Assembly: GCA_032717465.1 (NCBI GenBank)
Contig: CM064697.1
Coordinates: 3,362,501 to 3,426,500, forward strand
Reading direction: 5' to 3'
DNA from: Coenobita brevimanus
Lineage: Eukaryota > Arthropoda > Malacostraca > Decapoda > Coenobitidae
DNA length: 64,000 nt
Part shown: piece by piece, positions 57,231 through 64,000 of the stretch
Layout of the letters: every line of letters begins with the position of its first letter
Position numbering within the stretch: the first letter of the stretch is position 1
Position numbers and translations under genes: made by a program
The notes under the pieces: model-generated
Database searches by the model: none
Told to the model about the DNA's origin: nothing
What the model saw: the letters and a program-made list of their open reading frames with translations, nothing else

Positions 57231-57840
57231 ACGGGATTAGAAACGGATTCCATTAACCCCTTTTTCTTTCTGTGAATGGTCTTCCCTTACCTGGCGAGAA
57301 GCATCAGGAAAGTAGCAAGAATATTACATAAATTACACCGTCGTAGTGAAAGGGTCAGTACTGGACGTGATGTGGTGTATACAGTATAGGCAGAACCGGC
57401 ATCTTCGGTCTCACAGATTTTTCAAGCCATCTACAGGGCAGGGTTTTCCGTCAGTTTTCTGCCCACTGAAGGGTTAAATTAAGTAAAATATAGAAGATTT
57501 ATAAAAACCCTCCTCGTAATGTAAAAAAAAAAAACTACAGTATACATTTACTGTAGCATATTTCTGTATCACTATCTGTATCTGTCAGCCACTGTCATTT
57601 CCACTTTAGGACAGGATCATCTCGAAGGGAGGGTGATGGTCAGATGTAACCCTTCTCCTTGCTGGCGAAGTACGCATGGGGAAGGCGTGTCTGTAGGAAG
57701 CTTGATGTATGCATAAAGCTGAAGTGTTGTAATGGCTGTGTTCGTGTGTATCAGTCTGTACAGTATAAATCATGGGTACAACAGACAGGATGAGAATATA
57801 TATATGTATATGAACGGACATACTGCCAGCACCCACTTCA
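57231..57840. other. MITE-B relic and unique DNA
   Basis: 57255-57360 carries TTAACCCCTTTTTCTTTCTG, CTTACCTGGCGAGAAG, AAAGTAGCAAGAATATTA. The rest shows no gene. Confidence 0.5.
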
Positions 57841-57849
57841 AAATATCTT

Positions 57850-57925
57850 CCACGACTTGGGTTGGAACCTAGACTCGAGAAACAGGTATCAGGAGGCGAG
57901 TACGCTACCGACTAAGCCACCACAT
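57850..57925 (-). mobile_element. tRNA-derived SINE head
   Basis: Minus strand reads TGGTGGCTTAGTCGGTAGCG (A box TGGCTTAGTCGG), CTCGCCTCCTGATACC, then CTAGGTTCCAACCC (B box GGTTCCAACCC). Box spacing is tRNA-like, but the cloverleaf is not intact enough for a functional tRNA. Confidence 0.55.
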
Positions 57926-58035
57926 CGCAACAGAACTAACTTGGCGTAATGACAAGCTTTGCAGGAGACATTTAGTGTGTCCCGTAAATAGCGCTCCACT
58001 AGAAACCTACGAGGCGGTATCTTCTGTGTTGCGAG

Positions 58036-58134
58036 GACGGCCCATTCTGCTGGTGTGGGCGTGGGTGTGGCAGTAGGAGTAGGAACTTAAATGATGCGAG
58101 GAGGATACCGATAACACGGGCCGTCCCCACGACA
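58036..58134. repeat. Inverted repeat
   Basis: GAGGACGGCCCATTCT and ACACGGGCCGTCCCC are complementary over GGACGGCCC, about 60 bp apart. Element type unknown. Confidence 0.55.
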
Positions 58135-58471
58135 CATGAAAAATCACCCCTTGAAGTGGTGCGTTATATATGAACCACCCTGTATTATTCCCCTGACATT
58201 AGTACACGACATCTTTTAACTTTTTTATAATGTGGTGTTAAACTTAAGCCTAATTTTCGTCCTCTGATATAAAGTGTACGTCATTAAAACTTGTCAGCTT
58301 CTAAAGCGACATAAAGGTTTACACATCATTACCCCGGCATAATTCCTTTGTACCTCATTAGCTAGGCATCATTAGGCACCATTAGGCGGAAGTGTCATTC
58401 CTGTTGAATACTATTAGGCTTATGCTTCATCCTCTCTTCAATGTGGTGACGTATTTTATTGTTTAACCTTT

Positions 58472-58683
58472 CTATACTCTTTTTACACTCACTTGGCCCA
58501 GATTTTCATCCTTTTATAGCTTATTTCACGTAGTTCATTGGTAGCAGAGAACGGGGGTTTAAATCATATACTCAGCACATCTTCGTGACTAGTACCATCT
58601 TCAAGTGTTAATCTCTCCTTACAACTCAGCTTTCAAGATGGAGAGATGGCAATTTTAGGCCAAGTTAGAGTGAAAACTGTATA
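58472..58683 (+). mobile_element. MITE-A, best-preserved copy
   Basis: Left TATACTCTTTTTACACTCAC with TTGGCCCAGATTTTCATCC; right GGCCAAGTTAGAGTGAAAAC then TGTATA. The arms pair over about 28 bp. Internal words AGATGGAGAGATGGCAATTT and CTTCGTGACTAGTACC serve as the family reference. No coding frame. Confidence 0.9.
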
Positions 58684-58735
58684 GGCTTTTTCGTCATCCA
58701 TCCCTTGACTCAGGCGACCCATTTTATTGTTTTAT

Positions 58736-58870
58736 ACTTGCTACCTCCAGACGATTTTATTCTGCTTGTACTGAAGGGGTTAATGAAGGCTTTATCCAAC
58801 CCCTCCATGTCTAGAAGTACACGTTAACTTGGATACAATTATTTTGGAGAGAGCGGGAATATCACTCGCT
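58736..58870. mobile_element. MITE-B copy
   Basis: ACTTGCTACCTCCAGACGAT, TTTATTCTGCTTGTACTGAA, GGGGTTAATGAAGGC, TATCCAACCCCTCCA. Confidence 0.65.
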
Positions 58871-58924
58871 ATACGATGTGATATCGTTAACTGGGTGACG
58901 TCACTGGCTACCAAGACATCAGTA

Positions 58925-59258
58925 ATGGGTGACATCATTAGGTAGGTGATATTATTAACTACGAAAGCGTCATTAACTGGGTGACGTCATTAACTACCAA
59001 GGCATCATTAACTACCAAGACATCATTAATTACCAAGACATCATTAACTACCAGGACATCATTAACTACCAGGACATCATTAACTACCAAGACATCATTA
59101 ACTACCAGGACATCATTAACTACCAGGACATCATTAACTACCAGGTCGTCATTAACTACCGAGACATCATTAACTACCAGGACATCATTAACTACCAGGA
59201 CATCATTAACTGCCAAGACATCATTAACTGGGTGGCATCATTAACTACCAAGATTAAT
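58925..59258. repeat. 18-bp minisatellite CATCATTAACTACCARGA
   Basis: About 15 clean tandem 18-bp units at 59000-59230, flanked by variant units with GGGTGACGTC. Because 18 is divisible by 3 both strands give six-residue peptide repeats (VVNDVL on minus, TSLTTR on plus); these are artefacts. Confidence 0.95.
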
Positions 59259-59384
59259 TCTGGTGACGTCAGTAGCGTTAGAAGTCATTACAGCGGCGTA
59301 TATCAGGGTCGTCCCAAGAGCCTCCCTCTCCCCTCTGCCTCTCACTTACAGGCCATGAATAATTGAGCAACAAGAGGAAAGGGG

Positions 59385-59960
59385 AAGAGAAGAAGAGGAG
59401 GGTGTTTGAGTAGGAGAGGAAAGGAGAATGGAGTGTGTGTGTAGAAGAAGAGGTGAGGGTGTGTGTAGGAGGAGGGGAGAGTAGGGTGTTAGAGTGGGAG
59501 CGGAGGAAAGGAGAGTAGAGTGTGTGAGCAGGAGAGGAAAGGAGTAGGTGTATGAGTTGGATGAGAGGAAAGGAGAGTAGATGTGTGAGTTGGATGAGAG
59601 GAAAGGAGAGTAGGGTATGTGAGCAGGAGGAGAGGAAAGGAGAGTAAGGTGTGTGAGTAGAAGAGGAGAGAAGAGTAAGGTGTGTGAGTAAGAGAGGAAA
59701 GGAGAGTAGGTGAGTGAGTTGGATGAGAGGAAAGGAGAGTAAGGTGTGTGAGTTGGATGAGAGGAACGGAGAGTAAGGTGTGTGAGTAGAAGGGGAGGAG
59801 AGGAGAGTAGGGACGCAGAGGGAGAGTTGAGTGTGGGATGGGGAAGAGAGGAAGGAAGGTGGAGTGGGATGGTGTGGGAGGGAATGTAGGCGGAGAGAAG
59901 GGGGAGGAGGTGGGTGTAGAGGGGTAGAAAGGGATGAGTACGAGGGATTGGTGGAGGAGA
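59385..59960. repeat. GAGAGGAAAGGAGAGTAGG minisatellite
   Basis: Units of about 33-37 bp containing TGAGAGGAAAGGAGAGTA and GGTGTGTGAGTAGGAG. The 307-codon minus frame is read-through (Ser/Leu/His/Thr). Confidence 0.9.
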
Positions 59961-60114
59961 GGGTGGGGATTAGGAGGGGAGGCGTATGACGATGAGTAGA
60001 AAGGAGTACAACAGAAAACGAACGGCAACAGATCTGTTGGTGCATTCGAGGCTGCTTTTGTTTGGTAGATATAAATAAGGTATATATTCTGTGAGCGAAA
60101 AACAAGGATTGCTC

Positions 60115-60505
60115 ATTGGGAAGGTTAAAAATGGGAAACAAAGGAATGAGTGAAGAAGGGGAAAAAAGAAAGGAGAAAAAGGAGAAGAAATAAGAGTGCA
60201 TGTGGAAGAGAGTGAGAAAGGGGAGTGGGAGGGAGGAATGGAAGTATGTGGGGGAGAGGGAGGGAGCAAATGAGGAGAGTAGAGGGAATTAGAGGGAGCA
60301 GAAAGGGAAAGGGAAATAGAGGAAAGTCGGGAAGAAGGGGAGAAGAGGAAACGGAGGAGATGAAGTGGAAACGAGGAGAAAAGGAGGAGGTGGGGGAGAA
60401 GAAAGGGAAGAGAGGAGTAGGAGGGAGTGTAAGTGAAGGAAAGACGAGGAGCAGGAAGCAGAAAGTAGAAGAGAGGAAAGTGGAGAGAAAAGCCGCAGGA
60501 GGAGC
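60115..60505. repeat. Polypurine region
   Basis: AGGAGAAGAAAGGGAAAG-type sequence with no regular period. Confidence 0.85.
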
Positions 60506-60949
60506 CGCGTAATTCACTATTCTTATCACTACGTATCTCATTGATTGTACATTTTACCATCCATGACACCTCAGCTTCTTGTCTATTATAGTAGCTCACT
60601 CTCGGTCTCCTTCGCTTAGATGGACCCTGTTGCCTATGTAGTAAGCATTTTTGCCGCAGAATCGGTCACAGTTGTTAACGAATGATACTGAAATCTCTTA
60701 TCAATATTTCTCTATTCAACAGGTAAAACCATTTGTCCTGAAAGGCACTTCATTTCTGTTTGCAGTAGTATACTCGTATGAGTCAGCAAGGTTAACCAGT
60801 TGCACTAGAAAAACTTCCATTTCTCTGCAATAAATTTCTGCTAGTCAGGTATAACCGGTTGTCCAACAAAGCCGTCCATTTCCCTGTGTAATATTTTTCT
60901 ACTTGATAAGCATAACCAGTCGTCATAAAAAAACCTTTAAGTTCAAGTC
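60506..60949. other. Unique DNA with weak CATAACCAGT repeats
   Basis: Three diverged units of about 80 bp carrying GGTAAAACCATTTG, GGTATAACCGGTTGTCC and GCATAACCAGTCGTC with TCCATTTCTCTG words. An acceptor-like ATTTCTCTATTCAACAG followed by GTAAAA ends at 60722, weaker than the 11139 site. No gene. Confidence 0.5.
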
Positions 60950-61163
60950 TTGTACCCATATTTGGAAGACTTTTTTAGCGCCTCTTTCTTAGCTATTGAT
61001 CTAGAAAGTTACACCTCAGTATTCTCTGCCATGCCGTCTACAGTTTCTCATCACCTCTGTAGATTGCATAGATCATGTAAAAGAGAATATTAATGAGCCA
61101 TATGCAGAACATAATTAGTCACGAAGTGCCAGAAAGCCTCCTAAGCTGACGAGAACGCGGGTC
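60950..61163. mobile_element. MITE-C variant
   Basis: Left part GCGCCTCTTTCTTAGCTATT with TTACACCTCAGTATTCTC; right CACGAAGTGCCAGAAAGCC with CTAAGCTGACGAGAACGCGG. Confidence 0.65.
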
Positions 61164-61169
61164 CTCTTC

Positions 61170-61397
61170 TCAGCATAATACCGCAACCCTCCGCCTACCC
61201 TCTTCCACCACAGTCTCATATTGTTTCCAAAGTTCCTCACTTATGCGCCAGTAAACATAATTACCTCCTACGCTGCGGCACATAATGGGCTTATCCCCAT
61301 TATCCTCAATCGTGTATTCTGTTTCGACAAAGGGACGTACTTTAAGTGGTACCGTAGGCGTCGAAGCGTCTATTCCCTTGTGATTTATTCTGAACAT
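61170..61397 (-). CDS. Possible internal coding exon, unknown protein
   Basis: Minus-strand frame of 75 codons with balanced composition: TVPLKVRPFVETEYTIEDNG, then CRSVGGNYVYWRISEELW, then KQYETVVEEG. A donor-like GAGG|GTAGGC falls at 61199/61198 just after EEG, so the last residues before the stop may be intronic. An acceptor-like TTCAG lies next to the ATG near 61392, but that end overlaps a MITE-C half copy, so the true 5' limit is uncertain. No family is recognised. It sits between two MITE-C-like segments, so it could be cargo or an older unique exon. Confidence 0.3.
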   Translation of the reverse strand: MFRINHKGIDASTPTVPLKVRPFVETEYTIEDNGDKPIMCRSVGGNYVYWRISEELWKQYETVVEEGRRRVAVLC

Positions 61398-61495
61398 TAC
61401 TCGCCAGCATCATCTTGAATATTAGTGCATCGTAAATGTTAATGTGTCTTATGCAAAATAAATAGGTTAGGGAGAGGCGAAACGAAGCCTTCTTT
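61375..61495. mobile_element. MITE-C variant half
   Basis: TGTGATTTATTCTGAACATT, CTCGCCAGCATCATCTTGAA, and AAAATAAATAGGTTAGGGAG with GCGAAACGAAGCC. Confidence 0.55.
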
Positions 61496-61718
61496 CCCAC
61501 CCGAAAAAGGACACCAAAACAGTTCCTTGCCCTTCCTTGCCCATCCTTGCCCCCGGAGACACAAGAAATTCTGACAGGTGCGCACATTTCCCTGATTTAG
61601 AATGATAACTTGTGAGTCTCCAGTTATGAGCATTGTATTTCCCTTTCCTTGACTGTTTGTGGAAGGAAAGATGAGAAAAATGGGAATATAGGTAAGGAGG
61701 AAGGGCATGTTGAGTAAC

Positions 61719-61721
<3 letters not shown>

Positions 61722-61755
<34 letters not shown>

Positions 61756-61813
61756 GAAGACAGGAAGGGAGGAAGAGCATGATGTGTAGTCAGAGAGAGA
61801 GAGAGAGAGAGAG
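61722..61813. repeat. Two (GA)n runs with duplicated spacer
   Basis: GA runs at 61722-61752 and 61792-61813. Spacers before each share AGGAAGG and GCATG words (GGAGGAAGGGCATGTTG-AG and GGAGGAAGAGCATGATGTG). Confidence 0.9.
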
Positions 61814-62024
61814 AAGTGGGGGGGGGGAGAAATGAAGTAAAAGAATGCGAGATGGAGGAATTGAGGGAGGAAGAGGTAGGGGAGGAGGAATGAATGGAAA
61901 AAGAGCTGTGTTAGGAATGAATAAGGAAGGGATGAGAGGAGATGTCAGAGCAAGATGGGGTGGTGGTGATGGGGGTGATGGAACAAGAGAGCGATAGCCT
62001 TTATGGGGTAATTATTCGCTGTCT

Positions 62025-62285
62025 TCCCCTTCCCCATCCCTCCTCTCTCCCACTGCAATTCTCTCCCACCCTTCCCCCTCTTCCCCAGCCCCTTCCCCGT
62101 CTCCCTTCCCCTCGCTGTCTCCCCCTTCCCGCTCTCCCCCGTCCCCCTCCCCATCTCACTCGCCTTCCAACTCCCTCCCTCCCCCTTCCCCCTTCCGATT
62201 TCCCTCCTCTCCACCTCCCTCTCTTCTCCCTCCCCCCTCTCCCCCTCCCCTTCCCCTTCCCTTTCCCCTCCCCCTTCCCCTGTAC
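62025..62285. repeat. CCCCTTCCCC polypyrimidine tract
   Basis: Plus strand almost pure C/T with CCCTTCCCCCTC words. Confidence 0.92.
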
Positions 62286-62628
62286 TGGTAAACACTTCCA
62301 AGGGTAAACACTCTGCTATATTGGGCTCCATGGCCAGTGTTATTCCTGCCTCTGTCGTTAGTGTAATTAGCAGGTACGCCCGTGTTTATTTATTTATCTT
62401 TACTTATGTATATATCATTATTATTTTTAAACGTGGAAATAATAATCGCTTTCTATCATCCACTTCCTTTTTTCTCTCCATCAGTAGCGTAGGGGGACTG
62501 GGCTAGGCTGTTTATTCCCGGCATTTCAGGCAAGGGTGCCCGACTTCTCTCTCCCTCCTGCCTGGCATCATGTGTGCAGTAAACCCCACCCAGCCATGTG
62601 CTATAAAGCCTTATGGGACCGATCCGGT

Positions 62629-62630
<2 letters not shown>
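62286..62630. other. Unique DNA, no gene
   Basis: No reading frame over 61 codons and no repeat family recognised. Confidence 0.5.
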
Positions 62631-62680
<50 letters not shown>

Positions 62681-62795
62681 AAATGAGATCAAACAGAAAT
62701 CAGAGAGATGGATGGATGCGTAAAATAAGCCAACAAATAGACAGATAGACAGACGGACATAGGTAAACAGATAGATAAATAGGTAGATAAATAAC
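62631..62795. repeat. (GA)n then (TAGA)n-like repeats
   Basis: GA run 62631-62676; ATAGACAGATAGACAGACGG and GATAGATAAATAGGTAGATA at 62738-62792. Confidence 0.9.
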
Positions 62796-63004
62796 CCACT
62801 ATACCATCAGGTGTCATTGGGTTGTATGATAAGCACTCAACGTAGCAAATGATTTCCCGCAACTCGTTTGATGTGGAGCTACTTTCAGGTTGCTGTATAC
62901 GAAATTATTTATATGTTTGGTAGTAACTTGGACAAATAGACGCCTAGTGCTCTAGTGGGTTCAGACGCCCCAGTCGGATGTGGCCTGTACGGGTATATCA
63001 TCAT

Positions 63005-63343
63005 TATCTTTATATTATCGCCCGTCATTAGCAGGACGAGACGATATAGTTTTTGTTGGTGTGTGTTTGTGTGTCTGGATGCATATGTAGGCCTACCTGT
63101 TGGCAAAACATCTCGGAAAGTTGTGGATGAATTTTCACCAAACGTTCAGGAAATAACAACTATTTGGATGTGGAGAAGATAATTACTTTTGGTTAGGATT
63201 TGATCAGAGACGATTGACTGCCAGCCGCCATATGTTTTTTTATATGGACTGGCTTTTTGTGAAAAACTATGACTGAGTTCCTTAGAGTTTTGCGAATTTT
63301 TATCGGCCGACTTTGGCAAGGCGAGGCCATATACCTTTTGTCG

Positions 63344-63396
<53 letters not shown>

Positions 63397-63430
63397 GCAC
63401 AAATATCTCGTCTTCACGTGTGGTTTGTAA
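63005..63430 (-). mobile_element. GT-seeding repeat, two related heads
   Basis: CGAGACGATATAGTTTTTGT then TGGTGTGTGTTTGTGTGTCT at 63037, and GCGAGGCCATATACCTTTTG then TCGATGTGTGTGTGTG at 63320, are two copies of one element head. Both are followed by an AACATCTCGGAAAGTT / CAAATATCTCGTC word. It resembles the head of repeat D in design (GGTTGGTTTGTTTG then a TCTCCAAAAGTT word). Strand is arbitrary. Confidence 0.5.
63345..63395. repeat. (GT)n microsatellite
   Basis: Perfect GT run of about 50 bp within the repeat above. Confidence 0.97.
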
Positions 63431-63499
63431 GTAGCTTGTACCTTAGCCAACAACATATTTTGGCGAACGAATAGCATTTGTCCCCCGGATGCTTTTGTT

Positions 63500-63500
<1 letters not shown>

Positions 63501-63540
<40 letters not shown>

Positions 63541-63557
63541 TCTATTATTGTTGTTGA

Positions 63558-63600
<43 letters not shown>

Positions 63601-63601
63601 T
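63501..63601. repeat. (ATT)n microsatellite
   Basis: Two ATT runs (63501-63540, 63558-63601) separated by TCTATTATTGTTGTTGAT. Confidence 0.97.
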
Positions 63602-63739
63602 TTACCAGTATCATCATTTTTGTCATTGATGATGCTTTAACTTCTGGCATTTTCATATTAATTAAAATACTAATTGATTTGACCACCCAGATTGCAGAAG
63701 TCATTAATGCAGAGTGTGTGTAAAGTAAATTGGCTCTAT

Positions 63740-63955
63740 CTATTTACCAGTCTTTCTGTCTGTCTTTCTATCTATCTCTGCCTATCTATCTGCCTGTCTG
63801 CTTGTCTGTGTATTTATATCTTGATCTGTGTATTTGTGTTATCTTTCTCTTAATCTGTCTGTCTGTCTCTGTTTATCTATCTATCTATCTATCTATCTGT
63901 GTGTCTGTTTATCTGTCTGTCTGTCCATCTGTCTGGTTAATTTTCGTATCTATTC
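63740..63955. repeat. (CTAT)n/(CTGT)n tetranucleotide array
   Basis: CTGTCTGTCTTTCTATCTAT-type repeats; purest CTAT run at 63876-63898. Confidence 0.93.
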
Positions 63956-63962
63956 AACTCTG

Positions 63963-63964
<2 letters not shown>

Positions 63965-64000
<36 letters not shown>
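63965..64000. repeat. (CT)n microsatellite, runs off the window
   Basis: CT run to the last base of the window. Confidence 0.97.

Noticed and set aside
57285..57310. Second ratchet-like site on minus (TTCTCGCCAG followed by GTAAGG)
   Set aside because: It is part of the MITE-B consensus (also at 24905), so the splice-like pattern comes with the repeat.

Overview
This window looks like gene-poor, repeat-saturated nuclear DNA of a decapod crustacean (moderate confidence; species not determinable). Reasons: a very high density of long (AG)n, (AC)n and (AT)n microsatellites, large degenerate minisatellites, and dispersed palindromic repeats with TTAACCCCTTCA-type and CCAGACGATTTTATT-type arms, which resemble repeats I know from crab and shrimp genomes. 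No complete gene, rRNA, tRNA, snRNA, operon or CRISPR array was recognised. By eye roughly 40% of the window is tandem repeat or low-complexity sequence. Almost all long open frames are read-through of tandem repeats whose unit length or composition avoids stops, not genes.

Layout. 1-1300: (CA)n and (GA)n blocks. 1378-5400: a SINE, a MITE, and a 1.7-kb 17-bp minisatellite. 5400-12600: unique sequence broken by a hAT-like element, MITEs, a GGATCC-rich repeat and long GT/CA/TA tracts; a candidate recursive (ratchet) splice site lies at 11139. 12603-12829 (minus): one of the two better coding-exon candidates. 12900-16700: pyrimidine-rich DNA and several minisatellites. 17000-24500: nested MITEs, a LINE scrap, ACACC arrays, GGTAGATTG arrays, CTAC arrays and an array of GTAAGTA motifs. 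25000-28800: GGATCC-type repeat and polypyrimidine minisatellites. 28900-31600: unique sequence with hairpins and one weak ORF. 31700-38100: polypurine/polypyrimidine blocks, a 30-bp minisatellite, a LINE C-terminal fragment (34230-34985) and an E-box array. 38115-43000: LINE reverse-transcriptase fragment, MITEs and three SINE copies, one with a clear target-site duplication. 43000-49500: MITEs, a 20-bp and a 75-bp tandem repeat, a candidate 24-nt microexon. 49600-54500: mostly polypurine DNA. 54500-64000: MITEs, compound microsatellites, an 18-bp minisatellite, a tRNA-like SINE head and a second coding-exon candidate at 61170-61397 (minus).

Dispersed families named here: MITE-A (about 215 bp, TIRs with ACTTGGCC, at least 15 copies); MITE-B (AATAAAATCGTCTGG arms); MITE-C (about 215 bp, about 50-bp TIRs, GACGAGAATAC ends); SINE-1 (about 210 bp plus trinucleotide tail, 5 copies); repeat D (GGATCCGGATCC, GGCGGAGGT ends); a CR1-like LINE, present only as dead fragments. 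The most interesting points are the candidate ratchet splice site, a visible series of microsatellite birth inside MITE-A, the fixed order of CT and CA blocks in compound microsatellites, and dense arrays of CACGTG and GTAAGTA motifs.
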